Shown: positions 17,782 to 27,343, counted from the first letter of the stretch. The stretch: 64,000 bases of DNA from Rhizobium sp. Pop5 (GCF_024721175.1 NZ_CP099401.1:124001-188000); one strand, 5' to 3'. The notes: generated by a model from the sequence alone, not told the origin. Numbers and translations are program-made.

Positions 17782-19353
17782 ATGAGTGCTGAGATAAGTG
17801 CAACAGGTTTGCGGCCTGATGATTTGAACGGCGAAAATTTCGCCGCCAGAGTCTCCAGCATCGATAAAAAATACGGCGTCGTGCACGCGCTCAAAGGTGT
17901 TTCCATTTCGTTTAACCGCGGCGATGTTCACGCGATCGCGGGCGAAAACGGTGCTGGCAAGTCTACGCTCATGAAGATTTTGTCGGGCGTGATCGGCGGC
18001 TACGACGGACATATCGAGATTGAAGGCGAACGCTGTCGATTTGACAGCATTCGCGATGCTGAAAGGCACGGCGTGTTTCTGGTTCCACAGGAACTCAATG
18101 TGGTGCCGGAACTGCGGGTTGGTGAATACCTGTTCCTCAACCGGGAACCTCGCCGTTGGGGCATGGTGGATACAAGGATGCTGTGGGCTGACGCGGTCCG
18201 CTGGCTGGCAGTCTTCAAGCTCGATCTGTCTCCGTTATTGCGCATGGGCGACCTGAGCACGCACCAGCAGCAACTCGTCAGCATCGCCCGCGCGATGACG
18301 CAGGGCGTAAAACTGCTGATCCTCGATGAGCCGACATCGAACCTGACCGAGCGTGAGACCGAACTGATGTTCGAGCAGATTTCCAATCTGCACAAGCACG
18401 GTGTGACTACCATCTACATCTCTCACCGGCTCCATGAGTTCGAGCGCATCGCAAACGCGGTGACGGTCATGCGCGACGGCGCAGTCGTTGATCAGTTCCG
18501 CCTTTTGGGGCAGTCCGACACACCGCGTCGAGTCGTTCAGGCCATGGTTGGGCGAGACCTCACGGAGATGTACCCCAAGGTCGCTGTCGTAGCTGGCAAG
18601 CCCAAACTATCCCTGCGGGGATGGACCATTCCAAATCGCGGGCCGGGGCGTGCCAATCTCGTTGAAAATCTCAATCTCGATGTCCGGGCAGGCGAGGTCC
18701 TGGGGATATTCGGCCTGCTCGGCTCGGGAGCCTTCGACCTGACGCGCTCGCTTTTCGGAGCCCACGAGGCAAAGGTGCGGGGTAGGATGGAAGTCGGCGG
18801 TCGGGCCGTCACCGTTGTAAGCCCGCGCGACGCCATTCGCAGCGGCATTGCCTACGTTCCCGCCGAGCGAAAGCGCGACGGTCTGATAGAAGCTCACTCA
18901 ATCACGAGCAATATGACTCTGGCCGCACTCGGTCGTCTCACGCATTTCGGTTTTCTTGACCGCTATGCCGAACTTAAGAGCGTGCAGCAATATGTGACGA
19001 GCCTCAAGGTCAAGTGCGGATCTGTGGAGCAGTCGATTTCGCAACTTTCGGGCGGAAATCAGCAGAAGGTTGTAGCTGCGAAATGGCTGCTCACCGCACC
19101 GGAGGTTTTCATCCTCGAAGAGCCGACGAGAGGCGTGGACATCAATGCACGCCTCGATTTCTACGCGCTTATCAACGACCTCGCGGCGGCGGCTAAGGCA
19201 ATCATCATCGTTTCCACTGATTTGCCGGAGGTACTGGGCATGTCCGACCGTGTGCTGGCCATGCTCGAAGGGAAAATCGTGCGGGAATGGTCCCGGGGCG
19301 AGGCAACGGAGGAGGACGTGATGACAGCAGCTGCATGTGGATCCAGGCAATGA
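17782..19353 (+). CDS. Sugar ABC transporter ATP-binding protein (RbsA/XylG type)
   Basis: A 523-residue protein with two fused ATPase domains. The first has a full Walker A (GENGAGKST near residue 54) and Walker B (LLILDEPTSNL near 178). The second has a degenerate P-loop (GLLGSGAFDLTRSLFG) but a clear signature LSGGNQQK near 425 and FILEEPTRGVD. This asymmetry is normal for RbsA, XylG and MglA. The start at 17782 follows GGAGGAGG; an in-frame ATG 45 bases upstream lacks such a site. It overlaps the permease gene by four bases. It energises uptake of a monosaccharide or sugar acid. Confidence 0.92.
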   Translation: MSAEISATGLRPDDLNGENFAARVSSIDKKYGVVHALKGVSISFNRGDVHAIAGENGAGKSTLMKILSGVIGGYDGHIEIEGERCRFDSIRDAERHGVFLVPQELNVVPELRVGEYLFLNREPRRWGMVDTRMLWADAVRWLAVFKLDLSPLLRMGDLSTHQQQLVSIARAMTQGVKLLILDEPTSNLTERETELMFEQISNLHKHGVTTIYISHRLHEFERIANAVTVMRDGAVVDQFRLLGQSDTPRRVVQAMVGRDLTEMYPKVAVVAGKPKLSLRGWTIPNRGPGRANLVENLNLDVRAGEVLGIFGLLGSGAFDLTRSLFGAHEAKVRGRMEVGGRAVTVVSPRDAIRSGIAYVPAERKRDGLIEAHSITSNMTLAALGRLTHFGFLDRYAELKSVQQYVTSLKVKCGSVEQSISQLSGGNQQKVVAAKWLLTAPEVFILEEPTRGVDINARLDFYALINDLAAAAKAIIIVSTDLPEVLGMSDRVLAMLEGKIVREWSRGEATEEDVMTAAACGSRQ

Positions 19354-20555
19354 ACATGAGCGCGAGGACGACAGTGACGGCACAAACGACAACGAACAAG
19401 GGAGGGACATTCCGGAATCTGCCAGAAATGATGTCACATGGCGAGCTTCGGCTGCTGCCGCTGATCATCGTTCTGATGGTGGTCTGGATGGTGATGCAGT
19501 ATCTCACCGGCGGGCTCTTTCTCAGTGCCCGCAATCTTACCAATCTGAGTGGCCAGGTCGCCATCACCGCGCTGCTGACATCCGGCGCCGTCTTGATAAT
19601 GATCCCGGGCTTCATCGACCTTTCGCTGGGCGCGACCGTTGCTGCCGCCGCCGTGATCGCCGCAATGGCTGGGGCACAGTTCGAGCTTCCGCTTTGGCAG
19701 ACCATCGTGGTCACCTTGGGCTTCGGCTTGGTGATCGGTCTTTGGCACGCTTTTTGGATCGCGTGGATGAAAGTGCCTTCCTTTATCGTGACCCTGGGCA
19801 GTCTGCTGGCCATACGCGGTCTATCGCTTGTCATCACCAATGCCGAGACGATATCGCCGAGCCCGGATATCCTGGTGATCTCGGACACGTCCTTGTCGGC
19901 AACGCTGAGCATTGTCGTCTTGATGGCCTTCTGGCTCGCCTTTGCACTGCTGCAGTTGCGGGAGTGGAGGGCTCGGAAGCAAGCCGGCATCAAGTCGTCA
20001 TTTTTTTCCGTCGTCGGTATACCGGCGGTGTCTGTGGGCATCTTTGCATGTGGTGTCATGGTCGTGGCCGTCAGCTACAGGGGTTTGCCTCTGCCAGTGG
20101 TTTTCGTTCTGGCGGTTGTCGCCCTGACCGGCTGGCTGCTGCGTTACACCGCTTTCGGCCGTCGGCTCTACGCCATCGGCGGCAATCGCCAGGCGGCCTT
20201 GCTCGCCGGGATCAATATTCGTGCACATGTCTCCATGGTGTTCGCGTTCATGGGGCTGCTCTACGGTTTGGCCGGGCTTGTATTGGTTGCCCGTCTCGAC
20301 AGCGCGCCGCCAGGCGCAATGCAGGGGCTCGAACTTAACGTCATCGCCGCCGCCGTGATCGGCGGAACCAGCCTCATGGGTGGCAGGGGAACCGTGGCTG
20401 GTGCCGTCATCGGCGCAATCCTGATGGAAAGCCTGTCCAACGGAATGAGCCTCATGAACCTGCCGTCGGCCTACCAGTCCATCACGGTCGGTCTCGTCCT
20501 CCTTTTTGCAGTCTATGCAGATATGCGCGGACGCGGCGGAAGATTTGGAGACTGA
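19350..20555 (+). CDS. Sugar ABC transporter permease (RbsC/XylH type)
   Basis: A 401-residue integral membrane protein of the branched RbsC/XylH/AraH family, with roughly ten transmembrane helices. The signature between helices is visible: [20 protein letters not shown]. An extra loop of ~40 residues (VISDTSL through [10 protein letters not shown]), containing a [11 protein letters not shown] stretch, is typical of the longer XylH-like members. The ATG at 19350 overlaps the ATPase stop (ATGA). It forms the channel for the substrate brought by the downstream binding protein. Confidence 0.9.
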   Translation: MNMSARTTVTAQTTTNKGGTFRNLPEMMSHGELRLLPLIIVLMVVWMVMQYLTGGLFLSARNLTNLSGQVAITALLTSGAVLIMIPGFIDLSLGATVAAAAVIAAMAGAQFELPLWQTIVVTLGFGLVIGLWHAFWIAWMKVPSFIVTLGSLLAIRGLSLVITNAETISPSPDILVISDTSLSATLSIVVLMAFWLAFALLQLREWRARKQAGIKSSFFSVVGIPAVSVGIFACGVMVVAVSYRGLPLPVVFVLAVVALTGWLLRYTAFGRRLYAIGGNRQAALLAGINIRAHVSMVFAFMGLLYGLAGLVLVARLDSAPPGAMQGLELNVIAAAVIGGTSLMGGRGTVAGAVIGAILMESLSNGMSLMNLPSAYQSITVGLVLLFAVYADMRGRGGRFGD

Positions 20556-20631
20556 TTGAAGCAGTCTTCGACCACATACTGTCTATCGAATTGTCGCCGA
20601 TGGAGTGCGACAGAAACTGGGAGAGAGAAAC

Positions 20632-21717
20632 ATGACAGACAAAGTGAAGAAGTCGGGCATCACACGCCGGCATACGCTCGGCATCGCCGGGGCAGGTTTG
20701 CTGGCAGCGCTGGTGAACTTCAAGGCCGTTCATGCGCAAGACAAGAAACTGAAGGTCGGCTTGATCATGCCGAATTACGATCAGCTTCGCTGGAAGAACG
20801 CCGACCAGGCATTCTTCGAAAAGCAGGCTGCCGAACTGGGTATCGAAGTCCTTGCCCAAGCCTCTAACGCGTCGGAATCGCTGCAGGCGAGCCAGGTTGA
20901 GAATATGCTCACGCAAGGGATCGACGTTCTCGTCCTTACGCCAGTCAACGCGAATGCGGCCAATGCGCTGATCCGCAAGGCCAAGCAGGCGAACGTGCCA
21001 GTGATCAACTACAACTTCCTGATCAACAAGGGCGACGTCGTCTGCTTCCTCGGTCGCGACGCGGTGGAGATGGGCGAGAAGATTGCTCAGGCTGCAGTCG
21101 CGGCCCATCCGAAGGGCAACTATGTGATCGCCGCCGGCGAGGAATCGACCAGCGTTGCCAAAGAGACACGTCAGGGTTTTCTCAACGTGCTGAAGCCGTT
21201 TCTGGATAAGGGGGACATCAAGCTGGTGTCCGATCAATTCAACAAGAACTGGTCAACCGACAGCGCGCGTGCCCAGGTTGAGAACGCTTTGACGAAGAAC
21301 AACAACGACGTGGTCGCTGTTCTTTGCGGCAATGACGGCACCGCTTACGGAGCCATCCAGGCCCTGCAGGCGCAGGGGCTCGGCGGCAAGGTCTTCGTTA
21401 CCGGCGTCGATGCGGAGCCACGTGCGCAGGAACTTATCAAACAGGGTCTGATGGCGCTGTCCAACTTCACGGCCTTCGACCAGATGGGCGTCGAGGCAGC
21501 CAAGGCGGCGTTTGCTATCGGGAATGGCAAGCCGATCGAAGCTTCCGCCACGGTCAACAACGGCCTGAAAGACGTGCCGTGGATCAAGATCCTGAATTTC
21601 AACGTCACCAAGGATAATCTCGACCAGGCGACCAAGGACTTCCCCCTGGTGGTTCGCCAAGGCCTGATCGAGATAGCGGCCCTCGGGACCCAAGACGCCG
21701 AGGGCCGCGAAGCCTGA
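20632..21717 (+). CDS. Sugar ABC transporter substrate-binding protein (XylF/RbsB type)
   Basis: A 361-residue periplasmic binding protein. The N-terminus has a twin-arginine-like signal (TRRHTLGIAGAG) and a hydrophobic stretch ending at VHAQ, so export may be by Tat. The mature part follows the type I periplasmic fold of XylF/RbsB (LKVGLIMPNYDQLRWKNADQ; LTQGIDVLVLTPVNANA; VAVLCGNDGTAYGAIQAL; VFVTGVDAE). The start is the ATG at 20632 after GGGAGAGAG. The known D-apiose binding proteins belong to this broad family, which agrees with the catabolic genes next door, but the ligand cannot be read off. Confidence 0.9.
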   Translation: MTDKVKKSGITRRHTLGIAGAGLLAALVNFKAVHAQDKKLKVGLIMPNYDQLRWKNADQAFFEKQAAELGIEVLAQASNASESLQASQVENMLTQGIDVLVLTPVNANAANALIRKAKQANVPVINYNFLINKGDVVCFLGRDAVEMGEKIAQAAVAAHPKGNYVIAAGEESTSVAKETRQGFLNVLKPFLDKGDIKLVSDQFNKNWSTDSARAQVENALTKNNNDVVAVLCGNDGTAYGAIQALQAQGLGGKVFVTGVDAEPRAQELIKQGLMALSNFTAFDQMGVEAAKAAFAIGNGKPIEASATVNNGLKDVPWIKILNFNVTKDNLDQATKDFPLVVRQGLIEIAALGTQDAEGREA

Positions 21718-21742
21718 CCGACATTAGTATCAGGAGAACATC

Positions 21743-22516
21743 GTGACCGATGAATTTTTAATGGAACCTGCGGGACATCAGCACGATCTTGCGACACGGC
21801 TTGGCGCCGTGCTTCGAGGCATGCGGGTGGTGGATCTGTCGCCGATGCTGGAAAGAGGCATTCCGAACTGGCCGATGCATCCGCCGCTTGTGATCGACAA
21901 GGCGAGACTGAAGGCACGCGACGGCTATTATAGCCAGTTGCTCATGATTTCAGAGCATACAGGGACCCACGTCGATGCGCCCGCCCATTTCCACGATGAC
22001 CTCATGCACATGACAATCGACACAGTCCCACCAGACAAGTTGATTGCGCCCGCAGTGCTCTACGATTTTTCGGACAGGCATCTCCAGCCAGGAGATTTGA
22101 TTTCCCTGGACATGGTGAAAACCTACGAGGCGGAAAAAGGTGTGCAGGTCGGAGAGGGCGAAATTCCGCTGATTAACTTTGGTTGGATGCAGCGCTTCTG
22201 GCGGACCGACGATCAGAGCACCTGGTTTGTCAAGAACGCCCCGGGTATCCAGGAGGATGCGATCATCTATTTCAAGGAGAGAGGCATCCGAGCGATCGGC
22301 TGCGATACCGTTGCTTGCGATATGGCCGTGATCGATGGTGTCGGTCAGGAGACAACCGGGCATACTACACATTGGTTGCCAAACGGTATTTTGATTATTG
22401 AGATGCTCACCAACCTCCATCAGCTTTCTCTGCGCAGCCTCTTTGTTGCCACTCCTATGAAAATCAAGGACGGTTCGGGATCGCCAATTCGTCCCGTTGC
22501 TTTCTGTGAGCCGTGA
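21743..22516 (+). CDS. Cyclase / kynurenine formamidase-like metal hydrolase
   Basis: A 257-residue protein of the cyclase (PF04199) family. The metal-binding motif HTGTHVDAPAHF lies near residues 72-83, and later histidines (TTGHTTHWL) are present. Family members hydrolyse N-formylkynurenine or other amide and lactone bonds. It begins 26 bp after the binding-protein gene and is cotranscribed with the transporter. In a sugar-acid operon it might open a lactone such as an aldonolactone, a role played by other families in known apiose pathways. That function is an inference. Confidence 0.82.
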   Translation: MTDEFLMEPAGHQHDLATRLGAVLRGMRVVDLSPMLERGIPNWPMHPPLVIDKARLKARDGYYSQLLMISEHTGTHVDAPAHFHDDLMHMTIDTVPPDKLIAPAVLYDFSDRHLQPGDLISLDMVKTYEAEKGVQVGEGEIPLINFGWMQRFWRTDDQSTWFVKNAPGIQEDAIIYFKERGIRAIGCDTVACDMAVIDGVGQETTGHTTHWLPNGILIIEMLTNLHQLSLRSLFVATPMKIKDGSGSPIRPVAFCEP

Positions 22517-22642
22517 AACTTGCTCTTATTAAAGTCAGCAATTCAGCTTGTCTTGAACGCGCGCTCGTTCAATTTATGGGTTAACATTCGCGATCTGCAA
22601 TCGAACCTGATATTGCTTCACTGATTGTGAAGGAGAAGCTGC

Positions 22643-23359
22643 ATGAAACACGATTCTAGTCCCGGTCAAGAATATGTCGGCCCGAAGCGTGTCCTGCTGC
22701 GTGATGAGGCATACCAGACGATCAAGGAGTTCCTGCTCACCGAAGAGTCCGAAGAGGTCCTCTCCGAACGAACGCTTGCATCGCGGTTCAAGCTGGGTCT
22801 CGCGCCCGTGCGATCTGCAGTCGAACGTCTAAGAGCGGAGGGACTACTTACGGCGATGATGAACAGCGGCCTCCGTCTCCCGGAAATCACCGCACGCGAA
22901 ATCTTGGACTTCTACGAGATGCGGATGGTGATCGAGGTGCACGTCGTCGCCTCGCTCACAGGCAAGCTTTCGGATGATCAATTACAACAACTGTACCAGA
23001 TACTGGACGAGCAGGATATCTGCGCAGAAATTCGTAATACGAACCGCTACCACCAGCTTGATCTGGACTTTCATACAACGCTTGCAGAGTTGCACGGAAA
23101 TTCCGAGATGGTTCGGACCCTGCAACAGATGCGCGACAAAATGTACAGGCTTTCGCGACGCCTACACCGACTTCATCCCGATCGACTGAGTTTGAACGCG
23201 CAACAGCATAGGGCGATCGTAGATGCAATTCGTGAAGGTGAGATCGACAAGTCGCGCAAGAGTATGCAGGCGCATCTGGCCTGGGGACGTGCATTCACCC
23301 TCGATCCCAACGGGCGATTGGGAGGGGACTGGCAGCGATTGACGGTCGCTGCAGGCTGA
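22643..23359 (+). CDS. GntR-family regulator with FCD domain
   Basis: A 238-residue transcription factor: winged helix at residues ~20-75 (SERTLASRFKLGLAPVRSAVERLRAEGLL) and an all-helical FCD effector domain at ~85-220. The FCD domain carries metal/ligand residues D and H in HQLDLDFHTTLAELHGN and a later QHRAIVDAI. FadR/UxuR-type FCD regulators commonly sense organic or sugar acids and repress the linked operon. The ATG follows GGAG. It is the last gene of the catabolic island and the only regulator there with an intact frame. Confidence 0.88.
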   Translation: MKHDSSPGQEYVGPKRVLLRDEAYQTIKEFLLTEESEEVLSERTLASRFKLGLAPVRSAVERLRAEGLLTAMMNSGLRLPEITAREILDFYEMRMVIEVHVVASLTGKLSDDQLQQLYQILDEQDICAEIRNTNRYHQLDLDFHTTLAELHGNSEMVRTLQQMRDKMYRLSRRLHRLHPDRLSLNAQQHRAIVDAIREGEIDKSRKSMQAHLAWGRAFTLDPNGRLGGDWQRLTVAAG

Positions 23360-23461
23360 CTGATCCCAATTTGGCGAAGACTTGGCGCTCTAAGAGATTG
23401 TACAGCTTTCTTAAGCTGATTGATGCGAATTCCTCGCATTTGACCTGATGTCACGGAGGTT

Positions 23462-23596
23462 TTATCCGGCTACGATTACAGCCTCGGCGTTCCGCAGGCG
23501 GCTCTCTCCAGCCGCGAATACCTGCGGCAGTTCGCAGCTCCGTTCGAGACGTGCGCAGGTTCAGGCAATCAATCGGCGAACTGATGATCTGTCAAA
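23462..23596 (+). pseudogene. AraC-type regulator C-terminal remnant
   Basis: A short stretch reads SREYLRQFAAP and, after small indels, matches the C-terminal helix-turn-helix end of the AraC-type remnant at 28743-29240, but on the opposite strand. There is no start, no N-terminal domain and the frame is broken. It is a decayed copy lying between the GntR gene and the TetR gene; the rest of 23360-23717 shows nothing else. Confidence 0.6.
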
Positions 23597-23717
23597 GGGC
23601 TGTCAGCTCGAAGCTATCGGCTGCAACGCTGTCAAGACACCGGTCGTCATCCCGAAATGATTAGCCCTTGTTGACGTCTGCGTCCGCGATGCTCTCCGGC
23701 GAGCGTGAGGTGTGAAG

Positions 23718-24278
23718 TCATCCCCCCTGGACGGGAATTGTTTTTTCGCCGATCCATGCCTGGGTCTCAGACAAGAGTTCGGCTGACAGCGCGGGGTCAT
23801 CGATTGATCGGGACAGGATGAGCGCGCCGACCATCGCCGCCCAACTGCCGATCGCAGATCTGCGACGCTTGGAGAGATCCTCACCCGGCATGATGTCGGT
23901 GAGGGTGGTGATTTGCGAGGCAAGGACCTTTGCCATCGACGCGCGTGCCTCCGGGGCCTGCTGCCGCATGAATCCCGCGAGGGCAGCCATCGGGCAGCCC
24001 AGCTCCGGATGCGCACGATGGGGCTCCGAGAGATAGGTGTCGATCCAGACGCCAAGGTCATCGATCACGGATTGGCTGCCGACCGCATGAGCGATGGTCT
24101 GGGCGACCAGATCGTCCTTTGACTGAAAATGTCCGTAGAAGCCGCCATGGGTCATCCCGGCAGCCTTCATCACTTCGGCGACACTAACCGCATCGAAACC
24201 CTTCTCGCGAAACAGACGTCCCGCCTCTGTCAGAATGCGGCTGCGGTTCTCCGCTTTCTGCTCCTGGCTCACCTTCAT
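23718..24278 (-). CDS. TetR-family repressor
   Basis: A 186-residue TetR regulator. The N-terminal helix-turn-helix is clear (RILTEAGRLFREKGFDAVSVAEVMKAAGMTHGGFYGHFQSK). The C-terminal ligand domain resembles the group that senses electrophiles and other xenobiotics. The ATG at 24278 is preferred because GGAGGCG lies just upstream; a frame extension to 24338 would run into the operator. It is transcribed away from the oxidoreductase cluster and probably represses both directions through the two palindromes between them. Confidence 0.9.
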   Translation of the reverse strand: MKVSQEQKAENRSRILTEAGRLFREKGFDAVSVAEVMKAAGMTHGGFYGHFQSKDDLVAQTIAHAVGSQSVIDDLGVWIDTYLSEPHRAHPELGCPMAALAGFMRQQAPEARASMAKVLASQITTLTDIMPGEDLSKRRRSAIGSWAAMVGALILSRSIDDPALSAELLSETQAWIGEKTIPVQGG

Positions 24279-24309
24279 TTCACTTCGCCTCCGCACGGTA
24301 TTGACATTT

Positions 24310-24354
24310 TGATGATAGTCATCATATTTACTCAGCAATGATGACAGTCATCAT
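24310..24354. promoter_or_regulatory. Paired TetR operators in divergent promoter
   Basis: Two near-identical palindromes, TGATGATAGTCATCA (24310-24324) and ATGATGACAGTCATCAT (24338-24354), have centres 29 bp apart, between the TetR gene and the SDR gene. A plus-strand promoter (TTGACA at 24301-24306, TATTTA at 24325-24330) has the first palindrome in its spacer. Repression of the plus-strand operon by the adjacent TetR protein is the expected reading. Confidence 0.75.
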
Positions 24355-24388
24355 GAATATAGTGTTGATTTCAAGAAAGGGCAATGCC

Positions 24389-25177
24389 ATGACCGACAAG
24401 CCAACCGTCCTTATTACCGGGGCCTCCACAGGCATTGGTGCCGCCTACGCCGAACGCTTCGCGCGCCGTGGCCATGACCTGGTGCTGGTCGCCCGTAACA
24501 CGGCGCGGATGGAGGCGCTGGCCGATCGTCTGCGACGCGACACCGGCGTTACGATCGACATCATGAAGGCGGATCTGGTCAATCCAGCGGAGCGTGTAGC
24601 GGTCGAGGCGCGGCTGCGTGACGACGCACAGATCGGAATCCTCATCAACAATGCCGGGGCGAGCCTGGCGGGCACCTTTATCGAGCAAGCTGTTGACGAT
24701 ATCGACAGGCTGGTGACGCTCAACACGACCGCGCTCGTGCGCCTTGCGCACGCCATCGCTCCCCGCCTTGCGCAAGCGGGTGAAGGCGCGATCGTAAATA
24801 TCGGTTCCGCAGTTGGCCTCGCTCCGGAATTCGGCATGCCGGTCTATGGCGCGACCAAGGCCTTCGTGCTGCATCTCTCCCAGGCGTTGAGCCTCCAGCT
24901 CGCTTCCCAGGGCGTCTACGTCCAGGCCGTGCTTCCGGCTGCGACGCGCACCGAGATCTGGGGCCATGCGGGCGTCGATGTCGACACCCTTTCAGGTGTG
25001 ATGGAGGTGGACGATCTGGTGGACGCGGCCTTGGTCGGCTTCGACCGGCGCGAGCCCGTCACCATCCCGCCACTTCATGACGGGGGACAATGGTCAGATT
25101 TCGAGGCCGCGCGTCAGGCCATGATCCCCGGCTTCGCGCAGTCCCGGCCCGCCGATCGCTATCTGGCGAGCGCGTGA
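24389..25177 (+). CDS. Short-chain dehydrogenase/reductase (TetR cluster)
   Basis: A 262-residue SDR with TGASTGIG near residue 10, NNAG near 86, serine in NIGSAVGL and YGATK near 154. The arginine in ARNTARME after strand 2 suggests NADP preference. The ATG at 24389 is used because homology begins there. First gene of the TetR-controlled set, followed 53 bp later by an Old Yellow Enzyme. The substrate is unknown; the set looks suited to reducing reactive carbonyls. Confidence 0.88.
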   Translation: MTDKPTVLITGASTGIGAAYAERFARRGHDLVLVARNTARMEALADRLRRDTGVTIDIMKADLVNPAERVAVEARLRDDAQIGILINNAGASLAGTFIEQAVDDIDRLVTLNTTALVRLAHAIAPRLAQAGEGAIVNIGSAVGLAPEFGMPVYGATKAFVLHLSQALSLQLASQGVYVQAVLPAATRTEIWGHAGVDVDTLSGVMEVDDLVDAALVGFDRREPVTIPPLHDGGQWSDFEAARQAMIPGFAQSRPADRYLASA

Positions 25178-25230
25178 GAAGCCACAGAATTACGCAAACG
25201 CATCAACGCATTCGAACGGAAACTGAGACG

Positions 25231-26325
25231 ATGACCGATACCGATTTGTTTAGCCCTTACGACCTCCGCGGCCTCGCGCTTGCGAACCGCATCGTCATGG
25301 CGCCCTTGACCCGCAACCGCGCGGCGGCGGGCCTCGTGCCGAGCCGATTCGCGGCGAACTATTATGCGCAGCGCGCGAGCGCCGGGCTCATTATTACCGA
25401 GGCCACGCAGGTCTCGCGGCAGGCTCAGGGTTATCAGGATACGCCCGGCCTCTACACGCCCGAACAGATCGCAGGTTGGCGCCAGGTGACCGACGCGGTC
25501 CATGCCAAGGGCGGCCGCATCTTCGTGCAGCTCTGGCACGTCGGTCGTGTCAGCCATGTCGATCTTCATGACGGAGAGGCGCCGGTCGCGCCATCGGCGA
25601 TCCGTGCCGAGACCAAGACGTTCGTGAACAATGGTTTCGTCGATGTATCCGAGCCCCGCGCGCTTGAAGTGGACGAGATCTGCGACATCGTCGAGGATTT
25701 CCGCAAGGCCGCGGCCAATGCGATCGAGGCCGGTTTCGACGGCGTCGAGGTCCACGGTGCGAATGGCTATCTGCTTGACCAGTTCCTGCGCGAAACTGCC
25801 AATGTCCGCACGGACGTCTATGGCGGTTCGGTCGAGAACCGCGCCCGGTTGCTGATCGAAGTGACCGCCGCCGTGGCGAGCGAGATCGGTGCGCAGCGTA
25901 CGGGCGTTCGCCTCTCGCCGGTGTCTCCGGCAAGCGGCATCGTCCCGTCGAGTGGCGAGCAAACGCAGTTCAACCATGTCGTGGAAGCGCTCGACGGTCT
26001 TGGCATCGCCTATATCCACGTCGTCGAGGGCGCGACCGGCGGACCGCGTGATGTGACGCCCTTCGATTTCGACGCACTGAGGCAGCGCTTCCGCAACACC
26101 TACATCGCCAACAATGGCTATGACTTTGAACTGGCGAAGTCGCGCCTCAGCGAGGGCAAGGCCGACCTATTTGCCTTTGGGCATCATTTCATTGCCAATC
26201 CCGACCTCGTCGAGCGTTTCAAAAGCGGTGTGGCGCTCGCCCAAATGAATCCGGCCACGATCTACGGTGGCGGCGCTGAGGGCTACACCGATTATCCCGC
26301 CGCGATCGTTTCAGCCGACGCCTGA
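25231..26325 (+). CDS. Alkene reductase, Old Yellow Enzyme family
   Basis: A 364-residue flavoenzyme of the NemA/OYE family that reduces activated C=C bonds or nitro groups with NAD(P)H. Family motifs are MAPLTRNRA near the N-terminus, QLWHVGRVSH, the active-site segment VHGANGYLLDQFLRE and TDVYGGSVENRARLLIEV. The usual second active-site histidine position (HGAHGY in many members) is asparagine here, as in the H/N-type OYEs. The start at 25231 is chosen from homology. The conserved flavin-binding end (YIANNGYD, then ADLFAFGHHFIANPDL) is intact. Confidence 0.92.
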   Translation: MTDTDLFSPYDLRGLALANRIVMAPLTRNRAAAGLVPSRFAANYYAQRASAGLIITEATQVSRQAQGYQDTPGLYTPEQIAGWRQVTDAVHAKGGRIFVQLWHVGRVSHVDLHDGEAPVAPSAIRAETKTFVNNGFVDVSEPRALEVDEICDIVEDFRKAAANAIEAGFDGVEVHGANGYLLDQFLRETANVRTDVYGGSVENRARLLIEVTAAVASEIGAQRTGVRLSPVSPASGIVPSSGEQTQFNHVVEALDGLGIAYIHVVEGATGGPRDVTPFDFDALRQRFRNTYIANNGYDFELAKSRLSEGKADLFAFGHHFIANPDLVERFKSGVALAQMNPATIYGGGAEGYTDYPAAIVSADA

Positions 26326-26341
26326 TCGGGAGGAGAGTATC

Positions 26342-27343
26342 ATGAAGGCCTTCATTCTCGACCGCTACGGCAAGAAACAGCAGTTACGACTGGGCGACAT
26401 GCCCGAACCCGTGCCTGGCCCCAACGACGTGCTAGTCGAGGTTGAGGCAGCAGGGCTCAACCCGCTCGACTCCAAGATCAGGGACGGCGCATTCAAGCCG
26501 ATCCTTCCGTACAAGCCGCCGCTCGTCCTCGGCCATGAGCTTGCGGGCACGGTCATCGCGGTCGGCGCAAATGTACGGCGCTTCAAGCCGGGAGATGCCG
26601 TCTTTGCGCGACCGCGTGACGGGCAGATCGGCGCTTTTTCCGAACGCATCGCCGTCGAGGAAGCCGATCTGGCGCCCAAGCCTCTTAGCCTGTCGATGGC
26701 GGAGGCCGCGTCGATCCCGCTGGTCGGGCTGACCGCCTGGCAGGTGCTGGTCGAGCGAGCGCAGATTAAGCCGGGACAGAAGGTGCTGATCCATGCCGGA
26801 TCAGGCGGCGTCGGCACTTTCGCCATCCAGCTCGCCAAGCATCTCGGCGCCACCGTCGCAACGACCGCGAGTGCCACCAACACCGCAATGGTGAAGGAGC
26901 TGGGTGCGGATGTCGTCATCGACTACCGCAGCCAGAAGTTCGAGGAAGAGCTGTCGGGCTACGACGTCGTTCTCAACAGTCTCGACGCCGCGACGCTCGA
27001 AAAGTCGCTGAAGGTCTTGAAGCCTGGCGGCAAGCTCATCTCAATCTCCGGCCCCCCCGACCCCGCCTTCGCGCAGGCTCAAGGATTGAATGTGGTGCTT
27101 CGGATCGTGCTGCGCCTGCTCAGCCTGGGCATCCGGCGCAAGGCGAAGCGCGCGGGCGTCGACTATTCGTTCCTGTTCATGCACGCGGACGGAGAGCAGT
27201 TGAGCCGGATCTCCAAGCTAATCGAAGACGGCACAATTCGCCCCGTGGTCGACCGAGTCTTCGCCTTCGCGAAACTGAAAGAAGCTCTCGCGTACGTCGA
27301 CACCGGGCGCGCCAAGGGCAAGGTTGTCGTCACGCTCAAGTGA
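26342..27343 (+). CDS. NADP-dependent medium-chain reductase (quinone oxidoreductase-like)
   Basis: A 333-residue member of the zinc-independent branch of the medium-chain dehydrogenase/reductase superfamily. It has the GroES-like N-terminal domain (NDVLVEVEAAGLNPLDSKI), GHELAGTV, and the dinucleotide fold HAGSGGVGTFAIQLAKHLGA near residues 150-170. The catalytic zinc cysteines are absent. It starts 16 bp after the OYE gene behind GGAGAG. Probably reduces quinones or enones. Confidence 0.9.
   Translation: MKAFILDRYGKKQQLRLGDMPEPVPGPNDVLVEVEAAGLNPLDSKIRDGAFKPILPYKPPLVLGHELAGTVIAVGANVRRFKPGDAVFARPRDGQIGAFSERIAVEEADLAPKPLSLSMAEAASIPLVGLTAWQVLVERAQIKPGQKVLIHAGSGGVGTFAIQLAKHLGATVATTASATNTAMVKELGADVVIDYRSQKFEEELSGYDVVLNSLDAATLEKSLKVLKPGGKLISISGPPDPAFAQAQGLNVVLRIVLRLLSLGIRRKAKRAGVDYSFLFMHADGEQLSRISKLIEDGTIRPVVDRVFAFAKLKEALAYVDTGRAKGKVVVTLK

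Noticed and set aside
19205..20059. 284-codon minus-strand frame opposite the sugar permease
   Set aside because: Antisense shadow of an RbsC-type permease; no coherent motif.
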